Source: Asticcacaulis sp. AC402
Lineage (GTDB): Bacteria > Pseudomonadota > Alphaproteobacteria > Caulobacterales > Caulobacteraceae
Assembly: GCF_000495835.1 (NCBI RefSeq)
Contig: NZ_AWGC01000012.1
Coordinates: 124,001-188,000 of the forward strand
DNA: 64,000 nucleotides
Reading direction: 5' to 3'
A model generated the notes under the pieces. That model saw nothing but the letters and a program-made list of their open reading frames with translations, did no database searches and was not told the DNA's origin. Positions 33,843-45,393 of the stretch are shown one piece after another. The position numbers and the translations under genes are program-made. The number at the start of each line of letters is the position of its first letter. Position 1 is the stretch's first letter.

Positions 33843-34727
33843 TCAATGGGCCAGGAGCAGCGGCAGGTGAGCGTGCTTGAGGATATGGTTGCTGACACTG
33901 CCCAGAGTGAGCTCACCAATGTGACCCCAGCCATAGGCGCCGGCCACCAGAAGGTCAGCCTTCAGGTCACCGGCCTTTTCCAGCAGGATATGTCCGATAC
34001 TGTGCGCCACGCGTTCGGCACGGATGAACTCGGCAGATATGCCGTGACAGGCAAGATAGGCCAGGACTGTGGCTTCACCGGTCGCGTCATAGGGGTCGCC
34101 CATGCCCTCGACGCTGACCAGATAAACGCTGTCGGCGTGCGACAAATGCGGCAAGGCGGACCGCAGGGCGCGCGAAGCCGTAAGGCTTCCGTCCCAGGCC
34201 ACCACGACCTTACCGGCGTATCCTCTTGCTGACAGCGGCGAGTCGCAGACCCAGGGAACGACCATCACCGGACTTCCGGTATTGAACAAAGCGGTCAGCA
34301 CCGTTTCCGTGTGGCCGCCACGGCCACCGTCCTGGCCAACGACGATCAGGTCGACGCAGCGGGCGGCGGCGGGCAGACATCGGTCGACGGGCCCCATGAG
34401 GGAGCAAAAGGTTGCAAGCGCGTGGTCTGAGGCGGCCGGGTGGTGAATGGCAACCAGGGGGACGCTATGGTAAGCAGACCTCTCCGTCACGTAGGCCAAC
34501 GCTATATCTGCCGGCTCGCGGGCATCCTCTTCGCATTCGTCGATCACGCCTGGCCCTGCTGCGTGGGACATCGCTCCGCGCGACACTTCGTACAGAACTG
34601 ATGGCGGGGCCACATGGATGATCTGCAACCGACCCCCACAGGCGCGCGCCAGATTGAAGGCGGTATCGAGGGCATTACGTTCGTAGGTCTTGCCCCCGAA
34701 CAAGCACATAAGGGATCGAATCGACAT
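33843..34727 (-). CDS. Universal stress protein, tandem UspA domains
   Basis: A 294-residue protein with two Usp domains (about 1-150 and 155-294). The second has the ATP-binding-type pattern VVAWDGSLTASRALRSALP and DLLVAGAYGWGHIGELTLGSVSNHIL. The first domain is degenerate in that motif. UspA proteins act in stress survival and in regulation of ion transport. It shares strand and neighbourhood with the P-type ATPase gene, separated by a palindromic element. Confidence 0.88.
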   Translation of the reverse strand: MSIRSLMCLFGGKTYERNALDTAFNLARACGGRLQIIHVAPPSVLYEVSRGAMSHAAGPGVIDECEEDAREPADIALAYVTERSAYHSVPLVAIHHPAASDHALATFCSLMGPVDRCLPAAARCVDLIVVGQDGGRGGHTETVLTALFNTGSPVMVVPWVCDSPLSARGYAGKVVVAWDGSLTASRALRSALPHLSHADSVYLVSVEGMGDPYDATGEATVLAYLACHGISAEFIRAERVAHSIGHILLEKAGDLKADLLVAGAYGWGHIGELTLGSVSNHILKHAHLPLLLAH

Positions 34728-34741
34728 GATTTCACTCCGGG

Positions 34742-34841
34742 CGAGCGCACTCCGATACAGTGGACACCACTTTTCGGATAAATTGCGCGATGAAACAAAA
34801 ACTTAGGGATGAGTTTTGATTCCATCAAAACTCATCCCTCG

Positions 34842-34846
<5 letters not shown>
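34742..34846. repeat. Palindromic element, full copy 2 (supplies the ATPase stop codon)
   Basis: Module B GAGCGCACTCCGATACAGTG ... GATAAATTGCGCGA, linker, then module A GGGATGAGTTTTGATTCC / ATCAAAACTCATCCC, ending CTAGA. The CTA at 34842-34844 is the TAG stop of the ATPase gene on the minus strand. Confidence 0.85.
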
Positions 34847-37379
<2,533 letters not shown>

Positions 37380-37492
37380 TTAGTTCCCAATCCGTCATGG
37401 CCGCTCGTGGATAATGTCGCTCTCTTGCGCCGGATGCCCGGCGGCTGCCATGCGCTGGATCAATCCGTTGGCGACCCGGCCTGATCCGGGCC

Positions 37493-38218
37493 TCATGGCG
37501 AGGACTCAGGGATGCCGCGGCCGCGCTTAAAGCTAAGCGCCAGATACATCATCGCTACGGGAAAGGTGATCAGCCAAAGGGCGCCGGCCCGGATCAGGCC
37601 GGGCCAAACCAGTTGACCAAGCAGAACCGGCGCCAGAGCTCCGTTGGCGGCGAGCCAAAGCCGGACGGGGCGTTGCGGGCCTTTGGCTACAAAAACCAAC
37701 GCTGCGAAGAGCGTTGATAAGCTCATCAAGGTGTAGCCCAGAAGGTCAAGCCCCGTCATAAACTGGTGCTGGCCGCAACAGGCGAGGTAGGCGACGCTGG
37801 GACCGACCCCTTGCAGGTCGCGCGGTATGACCACGCCGAGCTGGGTGATATAGACGATGCTGACAAGCACACCATACATGATGGCCAGGGCCACGGCAGA
37901 CAGGCTATAAACGCGTTTGTGCGATGGCGTGTTTTCGTGAACCGCGGCCATGGTTAGCACAAAAGCAGGCGCTAGAGCGGGATGAGTTTTGATGGAATCA
38001 AAACCCCGCTCTAAGTTTTTGTTTTGTCGCGCAATTTTTCCGAAAAATGGTGCCCACTTTATCGGATTGCGCTTTAGCACCAATGACGGCGCAAATATCA
38101 GAATGCGATCCCACGGGTCGGGCAGCACGTGTAACACCTGAAGGATCTGCAGGATACCATAGGCAACACTCGCCGCGAAGGCAGAAAAGGCGGCCCAAAA
38201 GCCAAAACGGCTGGTCAT
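37493..38218 (-). CDS. Six-helix membrane protein interrupted in frame by a palindromic element
   Basis: A 241-residue protein of unknown function with helices near FGFWAAFSAFAASVAYGILQ, YSLSAVALAIMYGVLVSIVY, DLLGYTLMSLSTLFAALVFV, LWLAANGALAPVLLGQLVW and ALWLITFPVAMMYLALSF. Residues 49-82 are encoded by the element at 37973-38076. Removing it with one TA copy deletes exactly 34 codons and joins SLVL to APAFVL, restoring a continuous helix (ILIFAPSLVLAPAFVLTMAA). The insertion adds a charged peptide (RQNKNLERGFDSIKTHP) inside that helix, so the present protein may be non-functional. AAGGTGA precedes the ATG. Confidence 0.75.
   Translation of the reverse strand: MTSRFGFWAAFSAFAASVAYGILQILQVLHVLPDPWDRILIFAPSLVLKRNPIKWAPFFGKIARQNKNLERGFDSIKTHPALAPAFVLTMAAVHENTPSHKRVYSLSAVALAIMYGVLVSIVYITQLGVVIPRDLQGVGPSVAYLACCGQHQFMTGLDLLGYTLMSLSTLFAALVFVAKGPQRPVRLWLAANGALAPVLLGQLVWPGLIRAGALWLITFPVAMMYLALSFKRGRGIPESSP
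37973..38076. repeat. Palindromic element, full copy 3, inside a coding region
   Basis: A 104-bp copy, in the opposite orientation to copy 1: module A TAGAGCGGGATGAGTTTTGA ... AAAACCCCGCTCTA, linker, module B TTTTTCCGAAAAATGG ... CACTTTATCGGATTGCGC, ending TTTA. TA occurs at both ends. Net insertion 102 bp. Confidence 0.92.
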
Positions 38219-38361
38219 CGCAGGTCACCTTAACCAACCACAAAAATCGGGCCGATATCAGGTAGGCGTTATTTTGTAAGGATCCTACACGAGTTGTTGC
38301 TGTCTCAATGCGTCTACAGGGCCGGCACTTCGACGATGCCGCTGTATCGTTGGCACATGAG

Positions 38362-38410
38362 TGGAGCACAAGCCGACAAAGTGGCGTCCACTTTATCGGA
38401 TTGTGCTCTA
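38362..38410. repeat. Palindromic element, shortened module B
   Basis: A near-perfect hairpin: GAGCACAAGCCGACAAAGTGG / CCACTTTATCGGATTGTGCTC with a 3-nt loop, ending TA. It is the stem of module B in compact, self-complementary form. The rest of 38219-38467 has no supported gene. Confidence 0.8.
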
Positions 38411-38467
38411 CCAAACTTTCGGCCGGCCGAGCCAAGGTGATCAGAATCGGTAGTTTACCGATCCAGC

Positions 38468-40183
38468 CTAAAGGACGCCGTCCTTTAGCAACTGCGCCGC
38501 GTGATTAGCGGCGCGTGCCGTCAGCGCCATATAGGTCAGGGATGGGTTCTGCACTGCTGAACTGGCCATGCAACTGCCGTCAGTAATAAACAGATTTGGG
38601 ACGTCGTGGGACTGACACCATCCGTTGAGTACCGAAGTCCTTGGATCGCGCCCCATCCGCGCCGTGCCCATCTCGTGGATCTTGTTGCCGGGTGAGGTCA
38701 GCGACTCCATCGTGACGCCCCTGTCTTCGGTAGAATGGATGTTTACGCAACCGGCAGCGGTCAGCATGTCAAAGGCATCCTTCGATGCCGCCTGCATCAG
38801 TTTCAGTTCGTTGTCACCCAGGCGGCAGTCGATAACGGCAACGGGCATGCCCCATTTGTCCGTCTTGGTCTCGTGCAGGCGGATGTGGTTGCGATAATTG
38901 GGCAGCATGTCGCCGAAGGCCGAAATCCCGATATTCCAACTCCCGGGCGTGCGGTTAGCCTGCTTGAAATCCGCGCCGAGGCCCGGCCGGTTACCTGTCC
39001 AGCCGCGACGCCCGGAGGACCCCTGGAAACCATAACCGCGCAGGAACGGTTTGTCGTGTTCGGTGATGTTGGCGTAGTTGGCGACATAGATGCCGCCGGG
39101 ACGCCGGCCAGCATAGTAATAGGCGTCGAACTCCGGCATGTCTCCGCTGGCGCCCGCGCCACCGAAATGGTCCATCAGATTACGGCCCAGTTGCCCGGAA
39201 CTGTTGGCCAGGCCGCCCGGAAAGGCCTGAGACCGCGAATTCAGCATGATCAGGGTCGACGCGACGGTCGAGGCATTCAGGAAGATCAAACGGGCGCTGT
39301 AGGTCTTGGTCTCACGCGTATTGGCGTCCATCACCCGCACACCGGACGCGCGCTTCGTTGCCGGATCGTAATCGATCGCCTGCACGATGGCGTAGCTGAC
39401 CAGGGTCATGTTGCCGGTGCGCCGCGCCGCCGGCAGGGTGGCTGATACCGACGAGAAATAGGCCCCGTAAGAACAACCACGGTGGCAGTGATTGCGCACC
39501 TGGCACGGACCGCGCCCCAGGTCCATCTGTTCCTGGGTCGGCGCCGTCAGATGGGCGACGCGCGCAGCGATCACGCGGCGCGACGGGAAGGTCTTGTTGA
39601 CTCGCTCGGCGAACGCCTTTTCCGGCAGGGTCAGCTCGAAGGCCGGTTGGAAGACGCCGTCGGGCAGGCTTGCGATTCCGTCGCGGTCACCTGAAATGCC
39701 AGCGAAGCGCTCGACATGGTCGTACCACGGCGCCAGGTCGTCGTAGCGGATCGGCCAGTCGACGCCGTGCCCGTCCTTCTTGTTGGACTCGAAGTCCTGC
39801 GGGCCAAAGCGATAGGACTGCCGCGACCACATCAGGGACTTGCCGCCGCTGTGATAGCCGCGCACCCACTCAAACGGGGCGTCCTGCGGCGTCTCATAGG
39901 GCTGCTCGTCCTCCTTGACCCAGAACTGCTTGGTGGTTTCGTGCAGGGCGTAGCCGACGGACTTCGACTGCATGGGATAGTGGGTCTTGAGTTCGTCTTC
40001 CGCGATACGGTCGAGATTGGGCAACTCCCACGGCGACAGCATGTCGGAATAGTCTTTCTCAACACTCAGTTCGCGACCGCGTTCCAGGACCAGCACCTTG
40101 AGGCCCTTTTCGCACAGTTCCTTGGCAGCCCAGCCGCCGCTCATCCCCGAACCTATGACAATGGCATCGAATTCGTTGTTCAT
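38468..40183 (-). CDS. GMC-family FAD oxidoreductase (gluconate 2-dehydrogenase large-subunit type)
   Basis: A 571-residue flavoprotein. FDAIVIGSGMSGGWAAKELC is the Rossmann FAD motif, LERGRELS follows, and the C-terminal HEMGTARMGRDPRTSVLN and QNPSLTYMALTARAANHA contain the catalytic His and Asn. Such subunits oxidise sugars or alcohols in the periplasm and pass electrons to a cytochrome c. The small Tat-exported subunit 3 gene lies 111 bp upstream and should carry this subunit across the membrane. AGGTGAG before ATG 40183 favours this start over a GTG three codons earlier. Confidence 0.92.
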   Translation of the reverse strand: MNNEFDAIVIGSGMSGGWAAKELCEKGLKVLVLERGRELSVEKDYSDMLSPWELPNLDRIAEDELKTHYPMQSKSVGYALHETTKQFWVKEDEQPYETPQDAPFEWVRGYHSGGKSLMWSRQSYRFGPQDFESNKKDGHGVDWPIRYDDLAPWYDHVERFAGISGDRDGIASLPDGVFQPAFELTLPEKAFAERVNKTFPSRRVIAARVAHLTAPTQEQMDLGRGPCQVRNHCHRGCSYGAYFSSVSATLPAARRTGNMTLVSYAIVQAIDYDPATKRASGVRVMDANTRETKTYSARLIFLNASTVASTLIMLNSRSQAFPGGLANSSGQLGRNLMDHFGGAGASGDMPEFDAYYYAGRRPGGIYVANYANITEHDKPFLRGYGFQGSSGRRGWTGNRPGLGADFKQANRTPGSWNIGISAFGDMLPNYRNHIRLHETKTDKWGMPVAVIDCRLGDNELKLMQAASKDAFDMLTAAGCVNIHSTEDRGVTMESLTSPGNKIHEMGTARMGRDPRTSVLNGWCQSHDVPNLFITDGSCMASSAVQNPSLTYMALTARAANHAAQLLKDGVL

Positions 40184-40236
40184 CACGCTCACCTGTAATT
40201 GTCTTTGTTATTGCCGCAACGCCCCAGGATCCATAG

Positions 40237-40300
40237 GGCCCGAACCTTAGGAGGCCCGAACCTTAGGAGGCCCCAACCTTAAAAGGCCCCAACTTTACAA
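40237..40300. repeat. Four tandem 16-bp repeats
   Basis: Four direct copies: GGCCCGAACCTTAGGA twice, then GGCCCCAACCTTAAAA and GGCCCCAACTTTACAA. The last copy contains the stop codon and final Leu codon of the subunit-3 gene, so the array grew from the gene end outward. Confidence 0.9.
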
Positions 40301-40825
40301 CGCCCATGTCCGGCCAATTTCGCCGATTGGCGCCGAAGCGATCCATCGTCCGGGGACCGGTTCGTACTGAAGCTCCTGAGTTGCGCCGGGCTCAGACAGG
40401 TAATAGACCGTGGCGATCAGCGATTTGACGGCGCGATACTCCCAATGGGTATTCTGGCTGAAGGCGGCGGCGTCGAGTTCGCTCAGCGCCTCGAGTTTCA
40501 GCCCTCCGGAACGGACCAACTGCGCCTTGATCGCCGCCAGTTGGGCGCGATGCCCGGCCTGCGTCTTTGCCGAGGCCCAGGTCTGGTGGAGATGGTCCAT
40601 GGCTGCGGGAACGCCGGCATCGACAGCGCCCGGCGTGTCGGTACGCGGGACGATGGCATCCGCCAGAAAAGTGACCAGCGCCCGTTCATCCGGGGTGTAA
40701 AACCCGGGCCCATGGGGTTCTGCCGCCAGTGCTGGATTTGCCTGAGCCTTGTCGAAGGCTGACAGGGCCGCAGCCCCGCCAAGGCTGAAAATCAGTCCTT
40801 GCAGGACCTGCCGACGCGTATCCAT
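40295..40825 (-). CDS. Gluconate 2-dehydrogenase subunit 3 family protein, Tat-exported
   Basis: A 176-residue protein with a twin-arginine signal (DTRRQVLQGLIFSLGGAAAL). The mature part (FYTPDERALVTFLADAIVPR, then DTPGAVDAGVPAAMDHL) matches the gluconate 2-dehydrogenase gamma-subunit family. It is thought to assist export and assembly of the FAD subunit encoded next. Its 3' end coincides with the 16-bp repeat array. Confidence 0.9.
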   Translation of the reverse strand: MDTRRQVLQGLIFSLGGAAALSAFDKAQANPALAAEPHGPGFYTPDERALVTFLADAIVPRTDTPGAVDAGVPAAMDHLHQTWASAKTQAGHRAQLAAIKAQLVRSGGLKLEALSELDAAAFSQNTHWEYRAVKSLIATVYYLSEPGATQELQYEPVPGRWIASAPIGEIGRTWAL

Positions 40826-40938
40826 GTTTCACTCCCGTCAGGTCGCACCGACCCGCTAACCTTTTTATTGTCCTACCATACTGACATGTTTCGAGTGAAG
40901 CTCAAGGCCAAGGATCAAGAACAAGCGCGCGAGTTTCA

Positions 40939-41409
40939 TCATGCCCTCCCCGCCCTAACCTCCTGCGACGCTGCCTTGATCGCCGCCCGGATGCGCATAT
41001 AGGTGCCGCAGCGACAGATGTTACCGTTCATCGCCAGGTCGATGTCGTTGTCCGAAGGGCGTGGAATTTCCTGAAGAAGGGCAACCGCACTCATGATCTG
41101 GCCCGATTGGCAGTAGCCGCACTGCGGCACGTCGCCGGCCACCCAGGCCGCCAGTATGGCTCTGGCCTCAGGGCCGGAAACGGCTTCGATGGTGGTGATT
41201 TTGCGGTCGCCGGCATCCGCGACCGCCAGGGTGCACGACCGCAGCGGCTGGCCATCGATATGGACCGTGCAGGCGCCGCACTGACCAACGCCACAGCCGA
41301 ACTTGGTGCCGGTCAGGTGAAGGCTATCGCGCAACACCCACAACAAAGGCGTGTCGGCGTCAGCCTCGACGGTGTGAACAACGCCATTGACGGTAAGAGT
41401 GAAGCTCAT
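40939..41409 (-). CDS. [2Fe-2S] subunit of an isoquinoline-1-oxidoreductase-type molybdenum hydroxylase
   Basis: A 156-residue protein with two 2Fe-2S clusters: the plant-type site GCGVGQCGACTVHIDGQPLRSC, and the helical-bundle site QCGYCQSGQIM plus CRCGTY. It transfers electrons from the molybdenum centre of the large subunit. The start overlaps the large-subunit stop by 4 bp. Its own lack of a signal suggests co-export with the Tat-bearing partner. Confidence 0.95.
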   Translation of the reverse strand: MSFTLTVNGVVHTVEADADTPLLWVLRDSLHLTGTKFGCGVGQCGACTVHIDGQPLRSCTLAVADAGDRKITTIEAVSGPEARAILAAWVAGDVPQCGYCQSGQIMSAVALLQEIPRPSDNDIDLAMNGNICRCGTYMRIRAAIKAASQEVRAGRA

Positions 41410-43589
41410 GACACCACCTCTGCATCGATAAACGGCAGGCTGCGGGTCGCCCTACCCGTCAGAGCCAGGATGGCATTGGCTACTGCCGGAGCGATCACCG
41501 GCGTTCCCGGTTCGCCCATCCCTGAGGGCTTGTTGGTCGATGGCAGGATATGGGTTTCGACGATGGGCATTTCGTTGATCCTGAGGATGGGATAGCTATC
41601 GAAATTGGTGTTGGAGACCTGGCCGTCGCGCAGCAGAATCTGGCTGTAAAGTGCGGCACTCAACCCGAACGCCGTACCGCCTTCCATCTGGGCCGCAATC
41701 TGGTCGGGCGCCACGGCAAGCCCGCAATCGACGGCGCCGACGACGCGGCGGACCACGGGCCGGCCGTCGACAAGCCTGACCTCGGCAACCTGCGCCACCA
41801 CCGTCCCAAAGCTTTCGCCGACAGCCAGGCCCCGCGCCCAGCCGGCCTCGAGCGGCTTGCCCCAGCCGGCTTTTTGGCAAGCCAGATCAAGCACGGCCAG
41901 TCGCCGGCTGTCGCCCATGCGGCGGTAGATTTCGCGGCGGTAGTCGGCCGGGTCCCTGCCTGCGCGTCGCGCCAGTTGATCGATGACATGCTCGGTCACC
42001 ATGATGGTCTGGGTGGCGCCGACCGAACGCCAGAAGCTGACCGGCACAGGAAACCTGGGCGAATAAACCTGAATGTCGACGTCCGTCGCCATGGCAACGT
42101 ATGGCACCTTGCCCAGCCCCTCAACCGCCGCGGTGTTCTTGCCAACAGGCATCAGGGCCTGCGCCACACCGATATGCCGCCATGCCTGTGGATAGCCGTC
42201 GGCATCGGTCTTTACCGACACCTGGTAGTGCGACAACGGTCGGTAGCAGCCTGCCGACATGTCATCTTCGCGCGTCCACACCAGCTTGACCGGGCGGTTG
42301 CCGCCAATCTTTTTGGCGATGTGGACGCATTCGACCGTGTAGTCGGAAGTAAGGCTGCCGCGCCGCCCAAAGGACCCGCCGGCCGACAGCGTCTCGATCT
42401 CGACCATGCCCGGCAGTGTTCCCACGGCAATGGCCGTGTTGACCTGGTCCACGGTCTGGATTTGCGAGGCGAAGGTCAGCTTGACCCTGGTTCCGTCGAC
42501 CTGTGCGACGCAATTCATCGGTTCCATAGCGGCATGGGCCAGGTAGGGCAGATCAAAGCTGGTTTCAAAAACCTCGCCGGAAAAGGCCTTGTCCGGCTTT
42601 CCGCTTTTGTGAATCGTTTCAGGTTTCAGCTTGCCCTTACCGGTCGCGATCTCGCGATACCAGGCCAGCAGTTCGCCTGTCGACCGCTTTTCCGCCTTGT
42701 CGGTATTCCAGGTAACTTTGAGAGCGTCGCGACCCTTTTTGGCGGCGTAGGTATGGCTGGCCACCACGGCGATGCCACTGGGAATTTCGAACACATCGAC
42801 GACGCCGGCCACCAGCCTGGCGGCGGCACCGTCAAAACTTTCGACCCTGGCGCCGAACTGCGGCGGATGGGCGACCATGGCGGTCAGCATATCCGGCAGC
42901 AAGACGTCCTGGGTGTAGCGCTCCTGACCGGTCGACTTGGCGAGACTGTCCTTGCGGCGAACGCGATCGGTGCCGATCAGGGTGAACTGGTCGGGCGACT
43001 TCAACTGTGGCGATTGCGGCGGCGCGATCTTGGCCGCGGCGTCCAGAAGTTGGGCAAACGGTGCGGTCCGACCGGAGCCCGGATGTGACACCACGCCATT
43101 CTTCACCTTGATTTCACTGGCGGCGACCTGCCACGTGCCGGCGGCCGCCGCCACCATCATGGCCCGGGCCGCAGCACCGGCGCGCCGGAACTGATCCCAG
43201 GCATTGGCTGTCGCCGTCGATCCGCCCGTCGCCTGCATACCCATGCTAAGGTTCTTGTACACGGCTGTATTGGCCGGCGCCGCCTCGACGCGCACCTTGT
43301 CCCAGTCGGCGTCCAGTTCTTCGGCGACCATGGCGGCCAGGGCGACGTGCGCCCCCTGGCCCATCTCCTGGTGCTTGTTGACGACCGTGACCCAGCCGTC
43401 GGGCGTGATCCTGACAAAGGGGCCAAAGGCGCTAAGGTCGGGCTTTTCCGCGCCGATGCTGATGATATTGGTCAGGTTGGCAGCGGCGACCCCGACAACC
43501 AGCGCCGTGCCGCCCCCTATGCCCCCAGCCACCAGAAGGCCGCGGCGGGTGATCAGGGAGCGGCGGGGTTTCCCTGCGATATCGTCCAT
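41406..43589 (-). CDS. Molybdopterin-binding large subunit, isoquinoline-1-oxidoreductase/aldehyde dehydrogenase type, Tat-exported
   Basis: A 727-residue protein with a Tat signal (SLITRRGLLVAGGIGGGTAL). Molybdopterin-cytosine-dinucleotide-binding blocks are seen: NKHQEMGQGAHVALAAMVAE, SMGMQATGGSTATAN, AGGSFGRRGS, and the C-terminal KPSGMGEPGTPVIAPAVANA, where the Glu activates water. The family hydroxylates N-heterocycles or oxidises aldehydes, usually passing electrons to cytochrome c. Substrate unknown. No cofactor-maturation genes are adjacent. Confidence 0.93.
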   Translation of the reverse strand: MDDIAGKPRRSLITRRGLLVAGGIGGGTALVVGVAAANLTNIISIGAEKPDLSAFGPFVRITPDGWVTVVNKHQEMGQGAHVALAAMVAEELDADWDKVRVEAAPANTAVYKNLSMGMQATGGSTATANAWDQFRRAGAAARAMMVAAAAGTWQVAASEIKVKNGVVSHPGSGRTAPFAQLLDAAAKIAPPQSPQLKSPDQFTLIGTDRVRRKDSLAKSTGQERYTQDVLLPDMLTAMVAHPPQFGARVESFDGAAARLVAGVVDVFEIPSGIAVVASHTYAAKKGRDALKVTWNTDKAEKRSTGELLAWYREIATGKGKLKPETIHKSGKPDKAFSGEVFETSFDLPYLAHAAMEPMNCVAQVDGTRVKLTFASQIQTVDQVNTAIAVGTLPGMVEIETLSAGGSFGRRGSLTSDYTVECVHIAKKIGGNRPVKLVWTREDDMSAGCYRPLSHYQVSVKTDADGYPQAWRHIGVAQALMPVGKNTAAVEGLGKVPYVAMATDVDIQVYSPRFPVPVSFWRSVGATQTIMVTEHVIDQLARRAGRDPADYRREIYRRMGDSRRLAVLDLACQKAGWGKPLEAGWARGLAVGESFGTVVAQVAEVRLVDGRPVVRRVVGAVDCGLAVAPDQIAAQMEGGTAFGLSAALYSQILLRDGQVSNTNFDSYPILRINEMPIVETHILPSTNKPSGMGEPGTPVIAPAVANAILALTGRATRSLPFIDAEVVS

Positions 43590-43899
43590 ATCAGGCTCCG
43601 TCCAAGGCTCACAATAAGACTGAAACCAGGAAAGTTCCCAAGTCGCGCTTTAATTCTAACACATCCTGACGCTGGAAATCCATTACTGTCGGTCACGCTT
43701 CAATAAACCATGAAGGGTATGCCGACGAGGTCCTTGCGGACCTTTGCAGGCGCACGCACCCACGGATCGTGAGAAATCCCGTCGATTTGATAGGTTTTCG
43801 CAAACATAAGGAAGGCGTATTTGGTAGATTTTTGGCAGCCCTGCAGGATGACTTTCCGATCCGCCACTCAGGCAGGGTCATAGACTCCGGATGCATCTC
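43590..43899. other. Divergent intergenic region
   Basis: 310 bp between the divergent molybdenum-hydroxylase and GlsB-like genes. It must hold both promoters. No convincing gene, RNA or palindrome was seen. Confidence 0.4.
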
Positions 43900-44154
43900 A
43901 TGAGCCTTGAAACCCTTATCATCTGGCTCGTGGTGGGCGCGGTCGCAGGCTGGACCGCTGGCGCTATTGTCAAGGGGGGCGGATTCGGCCTGATCGGCGA
44001 TATCGTCGTGGGCATTATTGGCGCCTTCGTCGGTGGCTGGTTGGCCGGCGCCCTGGGAATACATATCGGCAACGGAATACTGGCCGCGATCGTCACCGCG
44101 ACCGCCGGCGCCGTCGTCCTGCTGTTGGTCGTCCGGCTGGTCCGGAGGGGTTGA
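43900..44154 (+). CDS. GlsB/YeaQ/YmgE family membrane protein
   Basis: An 84-residue protein with three hydrophobic helices and the family pattern AGWTAGAIVKGGGFGLIGDI then VVGIIGAFVGGWLAGALGI. These transglycosylase-associated proteins are stress-induced inner-membrane proteins of unknown mechanism. An ATG nine bases upstream (43891) is an alternative start. Confidence 0.9.
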   Translation: MSLETLIIWLVVGAVAGWTAGAIVKGGGFGLIGDIVVGIIGAFVGGWLAGALGIHIGNGILAAIVTATAGAVVLLLVVRLVRRG

Positions 44155-44163
44155 CCGATCGCC

Positions 44164-44208
44164 TTATACCAACCCGCGAAAATCTTGACTCGTCGTGGGT
44201 TGGTATTA
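44164..44208. terminator. Stem-loop downstream of the GlsB-like gene
   Basis: ATACCAACCC pairs with GGGTTGGTAT across a 25-nt loop, 9 bp after the stop. There is no T tract, so it may be a transcript-end structure or a small inverted repeat rather than a classical terminator. Confidence 0.45.
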
Positions 44209-44295
44209 CGCCGCAGCGCGGTGCCCGGCAGCGCACGACGAGCGTAAAGACCCATTTCTTACACTCCCAATCATTTTTGAATGATGAGGCGACCC

Positions 44296-45393
44296 ATGAT
44301 CGGACGACGCGAAGTGCTTTTGGCCGGTGGGGCCGTTGCAATTGCCGGGGCAGGGGCGACCTGGATGGCCACCCGCAGGATGGGGTCGATGGCCGACTAC
44401 AACGCCGCAGTCGCAGCCAGCCGTGCAGGGCTTACCCAGATGCCGCAAATGCGTGACTTCATCCGCTATGCCACGCTGGCCGCGAACAGCCACAACACGC
44501 AGCCCTGGCGTTTCCGAATCTCGGATCGTGGCCTGGCGATCGAGCCTGATGCCGTACGCCAAATCCCCGTCGTGGATCCGGACAACCACCATCTCTATGT
44601 CAGCCTGGGCTGCGCCGCCGAGAACCTGGCCATCGCCTGCGCCGAACGCGGAAAGTCAGGCCAGCTCGGCTTCGACCCGGCGCATAAGGGCGCCGTGACC
44701 TTTACGTTCGGCGGTGGCGAACCCGCCCGGCCCGATTTGTTCGATGCCATCACCAAACGGCAGTCGACGCGCGGCGACTATGATGGCCGAACCGTCAGCG
44801 CAAGGGATGTGACGGCGCTCGAGAAAGCGGCTGCGGTGCCGGGGGTCGACGTGGTCATCCTCACGCAGCGCGCGCAAATGCGCCGGGTGCGCGATCTGAT
44901 CGTCGCTGGCAACAGCGCGCAGTTGGCGGACCCGGCCTTCCTGGCAGAGCTCAAGGCGTGGCTGCGTTTCAGTCCGAGGCGGGCGATGCAGACAGGCGAT
45001 GGCCTGTTCAGTGCCTGCAGCGGCAGTCCCGTTCTGCCGGAAGGGTTGGGGCCGAACCTGTTTGACCAGACGTTCAAGGCCAAGGCCGAGAACGAAAAAT
45101 ACGCGCGTCAGATCGCCTCTTCCGCCGGCCTCGTGGTGTTTGTTGCGCACAAGGACGACCGTGAGCATTGGGTTCTGGCGGGCCGGGCCTGTCAACGCTT
45201 CGCCCTGCAGGCAACCGCGCTTGGGCTCAAACATGCCTTTGTTAACCAACCGGTCGAGGTGGCGCATCTTCGCCCGGACCTGGCGGCCCTGGTGGGTTTG
45301 CCGGAACGACGCCCCGATATTGTGATGCGTTTCGGCTACGGCGACGCTCTGCCCTATTCGGCGCGCCGGCCAGTCGACGCCGTATTGACGTAA
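44296..45393 (+). CDS. Tat-exported nitroreductase-family (Acg-type) protein
   Basis: A 365-residue protein with a twin-arginine signal (IGRREVLLAGGAVAIAGAG). FIRYATLAANSHNTQPWRF is the FMN-binding start of nitroreductase-fold proteins, RQSTRGDYDGR and the C-terminal FALQATALGLKHAFVNQPVE are further blocks. It belongs to the double-length Acg family, whose members bind FMN and may store rather than turn it over. GAGG seven bases before ATG 44296 favours this start; ATGs 15 bp earlier are possible. Confidence 0.85.
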   Translation: MIGRREVLLAGGAVAIAGAGATWMATRRMGSMADYNAAVAASRAGLTQMPQMRDFIRYATLAANSHNTQPWRFRISDRGLAIEPDAVRQIPVVDPDNHHLYVSLGCAAENLAIACAERGKSGQLGFDPAHKGAVTFTFGGGEPARPDLFDAITKRQSTRGDYDGRTVSARDVTALEKAAAVPGVDVVILTQRAQMRRVRDLIVAGNSAQLADPAFLAELKAWLRFSPRRAMQTGDGLFSACSGSPVLPEGLGPNLFDQTFKAKAENEKYARQIASSAGLVVFVAHKDDREHWVLAGRACQRFALQATALGLKHAFVNQPVEVAHLRPDLAALVGLPERRPDIVMRFGYGDALPYSARRPVDAVLT

